A stretch of DNA of 64,000 nucleotides. Origin: Acidobacteriota bacterium. GTDB lineage: Bacteria; Acidobacteriota; Vicinamibacteria; Vicinamibacterales; Fen-181. Each line of letters opens with the position of its first letter. Positions within the stretch are counted from its first letter, which is position 1. Below, piece after piece: positions 53,300 through 61,968 of the stretch. The position numbers and the translations under genes are program-made. The stretch lies in the NCBI GenBank assembly GCA_003170135.1, contig PMZR01000043.1:1-64000 (forward strand), written 5' to 3'. The notes under the pieces were generated by a model that worked only from the letters and a program-made list of their open reading frames with translations, had not been told where the DNA came from and ran no database searches.

Positions 53300-53512
53300 C
53301 TACGCCGCGTCTTTCGGCGTGTTCCGCAGCGCTCGCTCGACAAAATAGCGATCGAGCTCCTCGGCCGACATGCCGCACCCGCAGCCGCAGGACGTCGGCA
53401 TCCGCTTGGTTCCGGCCTCAACCTGGTGGCCTCGCCGCTGAATCAGGCGCCACGACACTTCGATCCAAATCGAGAGCGCGGCCAGGACGACCAGCCCGAT
53501 CACCGTCCACAC
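53300..53512 (-). CDS. 70-aa membrane protein
   Basis: GTG with GGGAGGTGAACC. One N-terminal membrane segment (IGLVVLAALSIWIEVSW), then CGCGCG motif and a helical tail. Overlaps the next gene upstream by 13 bp. Confidence 0.65.
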   Translation of the reverse strand: MWTVIGLVVLAALSIWIEVSWRLIQRRGHQVEAGTKRMPTSCGCGCGMSAEELDRYFVERALRNTPKDAA

Positions 53513-53649
53513 GGTTCACCTCCCCGGCGCGGCCTCCGCTTCGTGACCAGCGCCTCGACCGCCTCGACGACGACCAGCGCGACGAACCAGCCGCCGCAGA
53601 CGCAGGCCCAGAGCCGCGCGCCGGCGACGAGGATGGCTTCGAGCGTCAT
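53500..53649 (-). CDS. 49-aa membrane protein
   Basis: MTLEAILVAGARLWACVCGG begins a short single-membrane-segment protein (FVALVVVEAVEAL). ATG overlaps the preceding stop (ATGA). Stop overlaps the following start. Confidence 0.6.
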   Translation of the reverse strand: MTLEAILVAGARLWACVCGGWFVALVVVEAVEALVTKRRPRRGGEPCGR

Positions 53650-54083
53650 GCGGCACCGACCCCTTGTGCGCGTTTCACACGCGCCAACTCTAGGCGAACC
53701 GCGGCCACACGCTCGACGAGCCTGACCGTTGGGAGCGCGCGCGCGTCCGGTGTTAATCGCCAGACAGCGAACGTGCGCCACGTAGATGCCGCTATAGACC
53801 AATGAGCGCCCTGTCGCTTGTGTCGCCGCTGTTCCCGCGATTCCAGGGCTCCGACCAATCCGAGGTCATGTCGCCGCAAACACAGTGCCGCGCGAGAAAT
53901 CCCCGTGTCCCGATGTGCCTCGTAATCATCGGCCCCGCGTTCGTCGCAGCTCCGCAAGTACTCGACGTAGCGCCCCAGCTGGCTGTCACAGAACCCCTCG
54001 GCCTCGACGGCCGCGCAGCAGCTCGCGTGCGTCGCTTGTGACGATTCGCTCTCGGCGAACGGCAGGCCGGCCTGGGTGTGCAC
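53646..54083 (-). CDS. 145-aa hypothetical early protein
   Basis: GTG start. Contains CDSQLGRYVEYLRSCDERGA and DTGISRAALCLRRHDL, the latter HTH-like. Basic C-terminus. Function unknown. Confidence 0.55.
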   Translation of the reverse strand: MHTQAGLPFAESESSQATHASCCAAVEAEGFCDSQLGRYVEYLRSCDERGADDYEAHRDTGISRAALCLRRHDLGLVGALESREQRRHKRQGAHWSIAASTWRTFAVWRLTPDARALPTVRLVERVAAVRLELARVKRAQGVGAA

Positions 54084-54084
54084 G

Positions 54085-54285
54085 TCAGCTCTCGCAGTCC
54101 TCGAGCGCGGAAAGCGCCCGGATCATTCGCGCACAGTCGCCCGACGCAATGGCCGCTTCGCCTTCGGCGATGTCTGCTTTGAGCGCCGCCACGCCGAAGA
54201 ATCCGACCGGGCCGAGCGCCTCGTAGTGCGGCAGAATGGCTCGCACCCGATTGCACTCCTTCTGAATTCCCTCGATTAGATTCAT
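54085..54285 (-). CDS. 66-aa hypothetical early protein
   Basis: MNLIEGIQKECNRVRAILPH, with AAAGGACGCG before the ATG. Helical; ends AIASGDCARMIRALSALEDC. An in-frame ATG at 54381 is a longer alternative. Sits just after the SbcC-like gene. Confidence 0.6.
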   Translation of the reverse strand: MNLIEGIQKECNRVRAILPHYEALGPVGFFGVAALKADIAEGEAAIASGDCARMIRALSALEDCES

Positions 54286-54421
54286 CGCGTCCTTTCGCTT
54301 GCCGGGAGCGGCCGCTCTTCGCCTAGCGTCGAACACCTGACGGGCTCTTAGCCTCTCCAGCCACCTGGCGCCGTCCCGCATAGGGCCGACCTCTGGCGTC
54401 CGCACCGCTCCCGGCAATTCC

Positions 54422-56968
54422 TCACGCCGCCTGGCGCTGCTGGTCGTACGGCGGCAGTGCGATCTCCACTTTCCCGTCGGCGAACCGCAGCTGCGCGTCC
54501 GCCTGGTTCGCCACATCCATGTCGTGGGTGATCAGGTAAATCCGCTCGAACCCGGCGAGCTGCTGCAGCCGTCGCAGCATCGGCAGATAGTGTGGACGGT
54601 TCCCCGGGCTCAGCGGTCCCGTCGTCTCGTCGCGCCAGCAGGTCCGGATCGGCGTCGCGCTGCGCGTGTTCACATACGCCGCCAGCGCGTTCGCGAGCGC
54701 TTCATCGACCGGCACCTGCTCGCCGCCCGACAGGTCGCCGATGTCGCGTGGGGCCCCGCCGCGCTCGTTGTCGGTGACGAGGATCGAGAAGGTCTCCTTC
54801 ATCCCGTCGCCGTTCTTGCTCTTCGAGACCCGCGCTTCCTGGGTGACGACTTCGACGGTGAACCGTGCGCCGAACGACGACAGCAGGAGGTCGTTCGTGA
54901 ACGCCGAGACGGTCGGGCCCGCGTTCGCAATCTCGAGCGTCTGCAAACCGTCGCGTGCGAGCGCCTTCGCGAGCTGCTGCCACTCGACGAGTTCGGCGTC
55001 GAGCGTGCGCAGTCGGCCCTCGAGGTCCGCGAGCGTGGCTCGGCGGTCAGCGAGCGCCTGGCGCCGGCGATCGAGTTCCTTCCGTCCGGCGTCCACCCGC
55101 GCGAGCGTGCCCGTAGCCTGGTCCCACTCCCCGCGCAGCCCGGCGAGTTGGCCCTGCCAGCGTTGCGCCTGTTCGTTGGTCTGGTCGGCCGCAGCGAGTT
55201 CCGCCTTTGCCGAGTCCAGCCGCGTCTCTCGGTGCTGCTGGTCGACGTCGATCGAGCGCAGGTTCAACTCGGTCGCCTGCCACGCCTGCGCGGCCCGTTC
55301 CTCGGCCGCCTGCTCGGCCGCGGTGCGATCAGCGGTCGCCCGGTCGCGGTCCGCGATCAGTTCCTCCTCGCGCGCCAGCGCGCGCGCCTGAATCTCCGGC
55401 CTGGCGGCGTCGGCGGTCCGTGGCGCCTCGTCCCGCTTTCGCCGCAGGTCCTCGAGCCGGGTCTCGGCCTCCGCCACCTTTGTAACGAGCGCCGCCTTCG
55501 CCTGGTGCTTCTTCTTCGCGGCGTCGAGTTCGCCGATCGTCGTCGCGATGATCGACAGCTGGTCAGCCGCGGCATGCAGGTCGGCGTTGAGAGTTGACAG
55601 TTGAGAGTTGAGCGACGGCACGGCGCCGGCTTTCTCGCGGAGGGGCTCGATCCGGCCCTTCGCCGCGATCGCCTGCACCAGGAACTGGCAGCCGGCATAT
55701 TCGCCGCTCGCCTGGCAGGGGACGTCATCGACGAGTTGAGCGTCGGCCTCGGCCCGTTTCAGGTCCTTCTCGGCTGTCTGCGCGTCGTACAGCGCGGCCT
55801 GCACCGCTCGAGAGGCCGTGACGATCTCGGACCGCTTGTCCAGCCAGCGCGCCTGGTCGTCGCGTGCTGTGCGCAGGTGCTCGTCCGTCTCCTCCACTGC
55901 GACGATCGCCGCCTTGATGCCCGCGGCGTCGGCCAGCAACGCCTCGTTGTTGGCGATCCGTTCGTCGAGGTCCTTCAGTGTGGCGGCGAGGTCCCGATCG
56001 AGCTTGTCGAGTTCTACGCGCAGAGTCGCCGAGTTCTTCTGGGACCGGGCTTCGAGGTCGCGCATCGCGCGCGCGTGGGCGTCGGCGAGCCGCTTCCGTT
56101 CATCAACAAGCCCCTGTTCGGCGGCTTTGCCGGCCGCCTCCACGCGCTTGCGCTCCGCCGCCGCGGTCGCGAGTTCGGTTTCGATTGCCCGGACCTTCTG
56201 CAGCACGACCGCCCGAGCCGCCACCTGGTCCTGCACCGTGGCCAGCTGCGCCTCGACGTCCGCAATCGATTGCGCCAGCGCGGTGCGCCGCCGCTCAGCC
56301 CCGGCCGCCTCGGAGTTGAGCAGGGCGCCCTCCGTGTCGAGCGCGTCGTCCTCTGTGGGCCTGACGTCCCGCTCGAGGATCTCCCGCTGCGCCAGCATCC
56401 GGCCGCGTCCGGCGTCCACGAGCCCGGCTGCCGTCTTCGCCACCTGGCTCATCGCGTCGAGCCGCTCGAGGCCAAGGAACTTTGCGAACAGGTCCTTGCG
56501 CTTCGACTTCTCGAGGCTACTGAACCGCCCGCTGCCGTCCTGCGCGGAGAACGCGGACGCGGCGAGCACTGCGCGCGGCGGGAAGATTCTCGCTATGCAC
56601 TGGTCGTACGTGGTGACCTTGCCGTCGTTGAGCACGGTGCGCGTGCCGTCCGGGTCCACGCGGACGATGACGGCTTCGCTGGCGCGCTTCACGGCGTCGA
56701 CGTTGAGCCGGCACTGATAGACGGCGCCTTCGAGATCGAACGCCGCTTCGAGGTAGCTGTCGCGGTCGTGGGCGTAATCGCTGATGTCCTTCGAGCGGGT
56801 AAAGAACTGGCGGTAGAGGCAGGCGAGCGGCGCCTCCAGGAACGTGGACTTCCCTTCCCCGTTTTCGCCGACCAGCGCAATCAGGCCGCTCGGCAGCTGC
56901 GTGCAGTCGACAGTGACGGCATCGGCGTAGCGGAGGACGCCTCGGATGGTCAGAGATAGCTGCCTCAC
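54422..56968 (-). CDS. SbcC/Rad50-like ATPase
   Basis: A 848-aa SMC-type protein. GTG with GGAGGTGCCGC. Walker A GENGEGKST (34-42), long coiled coils, ABC signature DLSGGEQVPVDEAL (~740), followed by a diverged Walker B/D-loop (WRDETTGPLSPG) and ITHD. Hook region PCQASGEYAGCQFL is CxxxxxxxC, not CxxC. It pairs with the SbcD-like gene upstream. A heptamer array lies in the coil-coding part. Host SbcCD opposes phage recombination; phage versions act in recombination/replication. Confidence 0.82.
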   Translation of the reverse strand: MRQLSLTIRGVLRYADAVTVDCTQLPSGLIALVGENGEGKSTFLEAPLACLYRQFFTRSKDISDYAHDRDSYLEAAFDLEGAVYQCRLNVDAVKRASEAVIVRVDPDGTRTVLNDGKVTTYDQCIARIFPPRAVLAASAFSAQDGSGRFSSLEKSKRKDLFAKFLGLERLDAMSQVAKTAAGLVDAGRGRMLAQREILERDVRPTEDDALDTEGALLNSEAAGAERRRTALAQSIADVEAQLATVQDQVAARAVVLQKVRAIETELATAAAERKRVEAAGKAAEQGLVDERKRLADAHARAMRDLEARSQKNSATLRVELDKLDRDLAATLKDLDERIANNEALLADAAGIKAAIVAVEETDEHLRTARDDQARWLDKRSEIVTASRAVQAALYDAQTAEKDLKRAEADAQLVDDVPCQASGEYAGCQFLVQAIAAKGRIEPLREKAGAVPSLNSQLSTLNADLHAAADQLSIIATTIGELDAAKKKHQAKAALVTKVAEAETRLEDLRRKRDEAPRTADAARPEIQARALAREEELIADRDRATADRTAAEQAAEERAAQAWQATELNLRSIDVDQQHRETRLDSAKAELAAADQTNEQAQRWQGQLAGLRGEWDQATGTLARVDAGRKELDRRRQALADRRATLADLEGRLRTLDAELVEWQQLAKALARDGLQTLEIANAGPTVSAFTNDLLLSSFGARFTVEVVTQEARVSKSKNGDGMKETFSILVTDNERGGAPRDIGDLSGGEQVPVDEALANALAAYVNTRSATPIRTCWRDETTGPLSPGNRPHYLPMLRRLQQLAGFERIYLITHDMDVANQADAQLRFADGKVEIALPPYDQQRQAA
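55586..55613. repeat. heptamer array (GTTGANM) inside the SbcC-like gene
   Basis: Four tandem units: GTTGAGA, GTTGACA, GTTGAGA, GTTGAGC, encoding part of a NSQLSTLN turn near the zinc-hook side of the coil. Frame is kept because the total is not changed; a loss of one copy would break the gene. Confidence 0.88.
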
Positions 56969-57444
56969 GCGGCACCTCCGTTCTCGCGCGGCGTTTCGGC
57001 ATTCACGATCGTTCCGGGGACTGGCCTGGCGGCGTTGTATTCGCCGTCCCACGCGAACATCGGCTTCAGATCCAGCGCCACGCAGACGTCGAGGTAGTGC
57101 GCGTACAGGTCCTTGTCGTTGTAGAACGCCACGTGACACTGCTCGTACCAGCACTTGAACTCGCCGAGCAGCGTCATCGCCTTCGGCCCGCGGTGCGCGC
57201 CCTCCGCACCCCGCGCCTCCAGCATCGCGTCGGCCAGCAGGTATGCGCTTCGCGCACAGGTCCCGGCCCATTCGCGGTCGCCCTCGCTGTCTGGTTCGTT
57301 CGGGCCGACCGAAATCTCGGAATTGGCCTGGAGGCCCATCATCGACATGGCGGCGAAGTGGTCGCGCAGCCTCATGCCTTCGTCAGCGAGCGGCACGTTT
57401 TCGGAGACCGGGAACGCCGGCCCGCCATCGTGTTCGTATTTCAT
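56965..57444 (-). CDS. phage protein of GGPAFP...GMxLRD type
   Basis: A 159-aa protein. DGGPAFPVSENV and GMRLRDHFAAMSMMG match a very common small phage family (often next to recombination genes; function unknown). The C-terminal half (EFKCWYEQCHVAFYNDKDLY) is specific. Its stop overlaps the SbcC start; its start overlaps the SbcD stop. Confidence 0.75.
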   Translation of the reverse strand: MKYEHDGGPAFPVSENVPLADEGMRLRDHFAAMSMMGLQANSEISVGPNEPDSEGDREWAGTCARSAYLLADAMLEARGAEGAHRGPKAMTLLGEFKCWYEQCHVAFYNDKDLYAHYLDVCVALDLKPMFAWDGEYNAARPVPGTIVNAETPRENGGAA

Positions 57445-58694
57445 GCGGCCACCTCGTGCTTCTGTCCGCTCTCCATGTTGGCGACCAACGTCGCGACCGC
57501 CGAGAGCACGTCCGGGCCGTCCCGGTGCTCGAGGTCCGCGAGCTTCTGCAGGACCGTGGCGGCGACGTTGCTGCCACCGTTCGCGCGCGACCAGGCGTCG
57601 ATCTTCTCGGCCAGCGTCTTCGCCGCCGCGACTTCCTCGGAGCGGAGGCCGCGGTCGGGAATGGCGACGGGTTCGAGCTCCAGGCGCGCGGCGCCAGCGA
57701 ACTGCGCGCGGACGACGTCCTCCGCGACAATAGACCGCTCCGACGCGGGGAAGCGGAACCGCACCCGCACCTCACATCCGTCCCACGTCGACGGGGCGCC
57801 TTCCATCTCCCCGCCGGGCCCGCGCGTGGCCCGCCAGGTGAAGCCGTATTCGCGCGTGAACTCGCCCTCGACGTGGTACAGGGCCGGCGTCTGAATCGGC
57901 ACCGACGTGACCGACGGCGGCAGCCTGGCGCGATCGTCGAAATACTCGACGAGCAGGAATCGCTTCTCCTCCAGCTCGCCGAAATTACAGGGCGCCACCG
58001 AACCGCAGTACCACGCCTGCGCGCTGTCGAACTGTTGCGGCTTGTGCACGTGGCCGAGGATTTTCGGGAACGGACCGAGCAGTTGGAGCGTCTCGCGCGA
58101 GATCTCGATCTCGCGACCGATTGAGGGTTGAAAGTTCGACAGCGTCGCGCCGGCGACGTTGATGTGTCCCAGGAACAAAGGCAGGTCGCCGCACCGCATG
58201 ACGCCGTCCTCGATCTCCGCCGCGAGTCCCTGGAGGATGTCCCCGAGCGCCGCACCGCCGGCCTGCTGAGTGTCGGCCGCGCTCGCTCCGGCAGCGATGA
58301 GGCCAGAGCGAGCGGGATACGGCAGGCAGCCGACGATGGCTGTGGCGCCCGTCGGGAGCGGGACGCGGAGAGTGCGGGGGCTGACGACGACATAGATAGG
58401 CCACGCGGCCGCGAGCCTCGAAAAGATCAGGCTGTCGCCGGGAACGCCGTGGTTGCCTTCCACGCAGACAATCGGCGCCCGGGCGGCCATCCGCTGGAAC
58501 CGTTCGGCGATCGCATTGCGGTCATCCACGGACGACCGCTGATCGAAGAGGTCGCCAGCCTGGAGCCAGAGGGCCAGGCTCGGCAGGGACAGACCGTAGT
58601 CGATGATTGAATCGAGCGCGGCGACGTACGCGGCGTCGCGGAAATGTCCGCTCCGCTTGTGCACGTCGCCGATGCAGACGATCTGGTGCGTCAT
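57441..58694 (-). CDS. SbcD/Mre11-like metallophosphoesterase
   Basis: A 417-aa nuclease. IGDVHKRSGH (8-17), LQAGDLFDQRSS (44-55), EGNHGVPG and the later LGHVHKPQQ are the metal-binding motifs. C-terminal capping domain ~260-417. It should act with the SbcC-like protein on DNA ends and hairpins. Confidence 0.88.
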   Translation of the reverse strand: MTHQIVCIGDVHKRSGHFRDAAYVAALDSIIDYGLSLPSLALWLQAGDLFDQRSSVDDRNAIAERFQRMAARAPIVCVEGNHGVPGDSLIFSRLAAAWPIYVVVSPRTLRVPLPTGATAIVGCLPYPARSGLIAAGASAADTQQAGGAALGDILQGLAAEIEDGVMRCGDLPLFLGHINVAGATLSNFQPSIGREIEISRETLQLLGPFPKILGHVHKPQQFDSAQAWYCGSVAPCNFGELEEKRFLLVEYFDDRARLPPSVTSVPIQTPALYHVEGEFTREYGFTWRATRGPGGEMEGAPSTWDGCEVRVRFRFPASERSIVAEDVVRAQFAGAARLELEPVAIPDRGLRSEEVAAAKTLAEKIDAWSRANGGSNVAATVLQKLADLEHRDGPDVLSAVATLVANMESGQKHEVAA

Positions 58695-58703
58695 CGGCGC
58701 GCC

Positions 58704-59846
58704 TCAGTACTTCCCGCCAGCCGCGGCGGGCAGATCGTCGTCCGTCACGCCAGCGTCCTCGAACAGCCCGGGCTCCCACGGTTTCAGTTCGGTGATGACC
58801 TGGCCGCCCTTTTTCCCGGGCTCGTCGACCATCTCCACGACAATCTTCTGGTCGCGCGCCTTCTCCGCGAACTTGCCGATCGCCTCGTCGAAGGTGAACG
58901 CCTCGCGGCCATCGTCGAGCGTGACGAAATACCGCGTGTAGGGGCGTCCCTTGTCGGCCGTCTTGCCGCTCTGCGCCTCCACCTTGACCACGACCGGGCC
59001 GTTCGGCTTCTCCGGCTCGCGGCGCTGCTCCTGCTGCGCCTGCCGGGCCTGCTGCTGCGTCTCGGCCGGTGCCTGCCGCCCCTGACTGGTCTCGGCCGCT
59101 GTCTCGCGCACCGCCTCGACGTCGATGACGTCCGGCTCGGGCCGGCTCGCCTGGGGGTAGAGGGCCGCGGTGCCCATCAGCCGCCGCTCGGTGACCATCC
59201 GCGCCTGCGCGGGGTCGTTCATGTTCGGCTGAAAGGACACGCGGAGCGCGACGAAGGGCTTCTCCAGGTCGCGCGCGTCGTACTTGCTGGGGATGCCCCA
59301 CGTGTCGCGCGCCGCGGCGTTGCACGCTTTCGCTTCGCACAACCGGAGGCCGAAGCGTCGCGCCTGTGCGATCTGCCCTGACTTCATCCCGGCGACCTGC
59401 GGGCTGCCGTCGCGGAGATCGACTTCGGCGGTCCGCTCGATCACGCGCGCACTGCCGTCGAAGTCGGTGTAGGTCAACCGCGCGCGCATCTCCCAGTAGT
59501 TCGGGATCGTGCGGTCGTCGGTGCGGACCGTCGTGTAGGAGGCGCCGGCGGCAGAGGCGATCTTGTTGAGCGCCACCTTCGTCAGCGACCGCTCGTTCTG
59601 CCCGCGGTGGAACAAGTTGCTGTGGTACGTGTCCACGCCGATGCCCTGATCGTCCACGCGCGGATCGAGCACGACGACGGACGGCGCGATGACGTGCTGG
59701 GGCGCGAGCGCCGAGATGCTGACCGCCGGCGACAGGACGTGCGCGACCTGCTGCCATTCGCGGATGCGCTCGGCGAGCTGCTGCGGTTGCGTGATCTGCA
59801 TGGAGGCCGTCTTTTCGAGCCGTGCGAGTGCGGTGGTGTCAGCCAC
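58704..59846 (-). CDS. candidate phage recombination / ssDNA-annealing protein
   Basis: A 380-aa protein. GTG with AGGAGAAATAACCC. The N-terminal part (APSVVVLDPRVDDQGIGVDT, NERSLTKVALNKIASAAGAS and the AEVDLRDGSPQ-x-GMKSGQIA region) has the feel of a conserved phage core domain. A Gln-rich linker leads to a C-terminal domain (YFVTLDDGREAFTFDEAI) and an acidic tip. Next to SbcCD-like genes, so an annealing (RecT/Rad52-like) role is suggested but not shown by motif. Confidence 0.5.
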   Translation of the reverse strand: MADTTALARLEKTASMQITQPQQLAERIREWQQVAHVLSPAVSISALAPQHVIAPSVVVLDPRVDDQGIGVDTYHSNLFHRGQNERSLTKVALNKIASAAGASYTTVRTDDRTIPNYWEMRARLTYTDFDGSARVIERTAEVDLRDGSPQVAGMKSGQIAQARRFGLRLCEAKACNAAARDTWGIPSKYDARDLEKPFVALRVSFQPNMNDPAQARMVTERRLMGTAALYPQASRPEPDVIDVEAVRETAAETSQGRQAPAETQQQARQAQQEQRREPEKPNGPVVVKVEAQSGKTADKGRPYTRYFVTLDDGREAFTFDEAIGKFAEKARDQKIVVEMVDEPGKKGGQVITELKPWEPGLFEDAGVTDDDLPAAAGGKY

Positions 59847-59849
59847 GGG

Positions 59850-60056
59850 TTATTTCTCCTGTCTCAAGGCGTCGGCTTGCCGGCGCCGGATCTTTTCGTT
59901 TTCGCGGTCCGCCTGGTGGCGGGCCCGTGCTCGATCCGCTGTCGTGTTCCGCTCCGCGCGCCGCACGATCGCGGCGAGCCGCTGTCCGTCGCGCGCGTCG
60001 GCGACCCGCTGCAGCGCGTCCAGGTGGCTGCCGACTTTCGCGAGCGTCTCACCCAC
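59850..60056 (-). CDS. 68-aa helical protein
   Basis: GTG with GAAGGGG; overlaps the preceding stop by 8 bp. Highly charged (NTTADRARARHQADRENEKI), helical. No family recognised. Confidence 0.6.
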   Translation of the reverse strand: MGETLAKVGSHLDALQRVADARDGQRLAAIVRRAERNTTADRARARHQADRENEKIRRRQADALRQEK

Positions 60057-60510
60057 GAGCGGCCCCTTCTTGTTCGCGCGCGATCGCGAAGCGGAGGACG
60101 CCCTCGGCGGCCTGCACACCGGCGTAGATCCCGAGCGGCTGCCGCTCGACTTCCAGCGTGAGCCAGGCACACACGCGCGGATACCAGCGGCCGAGCATCT
60201 TGGCGGTGAACCAGGAGACCTGCTCGCCGAACTGCGGGGAGCCGGGCCTCACCGGGCGCTGCTCGTGTCCAGTCAGCTCGGACCGCACGAGGATCGCGCC
60301 CTCCGCGTCGCAGATGCGCGGCGCAGCCAGGCCGGACCGCGGCGGCAGGACGCCGAGCCAGAGCCCGAGCGCCGGGTCGAGCTCGCAGAGCGGCAGCGCT
60401 TGGAGCCGCGTGGCCGGCGCCCCGTGGACTTCGACCGCCATCTGGCCCATCGCGACCGCGGTGTGCATGAGTTCTTGTGTGAGTGCTGAGGATTCGTGTA
60501 AGATCGTCAC
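60049..60510 (-). CDS. 153-aa hypothetical early protein
   Basis: MTILHESSALTQELMHTAVA at the start and EEQ-like charged end. No family recognised. Followed by overlapping gene. Confidence 0.6.
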   Translation of the reverse strand: MTILHESSALTQELMHTAVAMGQMAVEVHGAPATRLQALPLCELDPALGLWLGVLPPRSGLAAPRICDAEGAILVRSELTGHEQRPVRPGSPQFGEQVSWFTAKMLGRWYPRVCAWLTLEVERQPLGIYAGVQAAEGVLRFAIAREQEGAARG

Positions 60511-60577
60511 TGCTTCGTTCCTTTCGATTTGCGGGCCGGCGCTGGTTGTGACAGCAGCCGGCCCGAGTTGTTTCCGC

Positions 60578-60952
60578 CTACCTTCGGGTCATCCACGCCG
60601 CCACGATCACGGCCACCACGAACGCGCGCCAGAACCAGACAGCGCCGCGGCCCGCAAACGTCGGTTCCCCAAATGCGAGCGAGCAGCCACCTTCCTTGCG
60701 CCACGTCTCGTAGCGCACGACCCGCCGCGCGTGCCGCAGCAACCGGATGGCGTTCGTGATCGGCCAGCCCTTGATGCGCTCGACCGGCCAGCCGTCGCGC
60801 CCAACGAAGACGAGGCGGTCGGCATCGAGACAGGTGCAGTCGTTCGCATCGAAGAGAAACCCGGAGTGACACAGGCAGCAGTGGACGTCCCACGCGTGGC
60901 CGTGTTTGCACACCATGTCGGTGGTCACCACTGCGTCGCAGTCGGTTCCCAT
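60578..60952 (-). CDS. Zn-finger-like protein with C-terminal membrane segment
   Basis: A 124-aa protein. CKHGHAWDVHCCLCHSGFLF is a Cys/His cluster; then a basic region; then a single C-terminal membrane segment (AVWFWRAFVVAVIVAAWM). Membrane-anchored, cytoplasmic metal domain is likely. Function unknown. Confidence 0.65.
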   Translation of the reverse strand: MGTDCDAVVTTDMVCKHGHAWDVHCCLCHSGFLFDANDCTCLDADRLVFVGRDGWPVERIKGWPITNAIRLLRHARRVVRYETWRKEGGCSLAFGEPTFAGRGAVWFWRAFVVAVIVAAWMTRR

Positions 60953-60967
60953 CTACGTCCTCGCCTT

Positions 60968-61183
60968 TCAACAACCAATCCGGACGTACCACGTCTTGAT
61001 GCAGGTCCCGACCAGCGGACCCGGCCAGGGCTTCTGCTCGCGCTGGACCAGTCCGTGCTTTACCGCCCACGACAGCCTGCGTTCGTCCACTGGCGTGAGT
61101 TGCCCAATGCTGGCGATCTCCTCCCGGCCGGCGAAGATCGCCAGCAACTCGGTGATACGCTCGCGATGACGGCTGCTCTCCAT
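60968..61183 (-). CDS. 71-aa hypothetical early protein
   Basis: MESSRHRERITELLAIFAGR. Looks like a small winged helix (ASIGQLTPVDERRLSWAVKH). Weak Shine-Dalgarno. Confidence 0.5.
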   Translation of the reverse strand: MESSRHRERITELLAIFAGREEIASIGQLTPVDERRLSWAVKHGLVQREQKPWPGPLVGTCIKTWYVRIGC

Positions 61184-61190
61184 TGCTCGC

Positions 61191-61442
61191 TCACTTCCCG
61201 TGAAACCGAATCCGCGGTCGTCTGCCGTCGAGCGCCCAGCCCGGCGACTGCCAGCCGCAATCCGTGCAGCGTTGGGCCATCCGGTCCGGCGCAAAGTCGT
61301 AGACCAGTGCGTGCCCGTGCACCGCGCCGCACCACCACTGCCCGACCGCGCGCGTGAGCCGGGCGAGTTGCCCGGTCGGGTGCGGTCCGGCCTGATTGCC
61401 TACCGCCTCAACCCTCGCCCGGCTCACGCTCAGGGTCGTCAT
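61191..61442 (-). CDS. 83-aa Cys-containing hypothetical
   Basis: Contains WWCGAVHGHALVYDFAPDRM and CTDCGWQSPGW; one metal site is possible. Overlaps the next gene by 4 bp. No family recognised. Confidence 0.55.
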   Translation of the reverse strand: MTTLSVSRARVEAVGNQAGPHPTGQLARLTRAVGQWWCGAVHGHALVYDFAPDRMAQRCTDCGWQSPGWALDGRRPRIRFHGK

Positions 61443-61648
61443 CGCTTCTCCAGTCGCGCGCCTTCGCCGGGCGCGAGCAGATGCCCGAACCGCTCCCGCA
61501 ATTCGTCGGCGTCCTCGCCCACCAGGTCATAGACCGACACGGCGGCCAATGCCGGCACGAGCTTGCGCGTGGTCGCGAACGCCTCGCGCGGGTCGCGCGC
61601 GTAGACGTAGTAGGTGCCAAGCGGCGTGCGGTTGATGTGCAGCGTCAT
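61439..61648 (-). CDS. 69-aa hypothetical early protein
   Basis: MTLHINRTPLGTYYVYARDP; reads as a small alpha/beta protein. ATG overlaps the preceding stop. No family recognised. Confidence 0.6.
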   Translation of the reverse strand: MTLHINRTPLGTYYVYARDPREAFATTRKLVPALAAVSVYDLVGEDADELRERFGHLLAPGEGARLEKR

Positions 61649-61968
61649 GAGAAGCGCCTCTTCGCTGGCGCGGGAAGATCCGCCGCGATCGCGGCAGACT
61701 CTCTCCGTGGAAATCTCGCCGGCCGCCGGTCCGACGTCGCCGGCGCGCGGTGCGCGTCGATCCACGCATCGAGATCCGCGAGCAGGAATCGCAGCCGGCC
61801 GGACTTCACGTACCGCTCGCGCTGCCCGTCCGCGGCTTGCCGCTCCATCACCCGCCCGTCCGTCCGCACGCAGGCGATGCGCCCTTCCTCGGCGAAGCGA
61901 TAGAGCGAACTCACGGGCAGCCCGAGGTAGGCGGCAGCGTCGGTGGCCGAGAGCCAGCGGCGCGTCAT
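61645..61968 (-). CDS. excisionase/AlpA-like HTH protein
   Basis: A 107-aa protein. WLSATDAAAYLGLPVSSLYR, then FAEEGRIACVRTDGR and LRFLLADLDAWIDAHR is a helix_turn_helix_17 (MerR-like/AlpA) domain. The start overlaps the cII-like stop. Family members act in excision or early control; which one applies here is open. Confidence 0.75.
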   Translation of the reverse strand: MTRRWLSATDAAAYLGLPVSSLYRFAEEGRIACVRTDGRVMERQAADGQRERYVKSGRLRFLLADLDAWIDAHRAPATSDRRPARFPRRESAAIAADLPAPAKRRFS

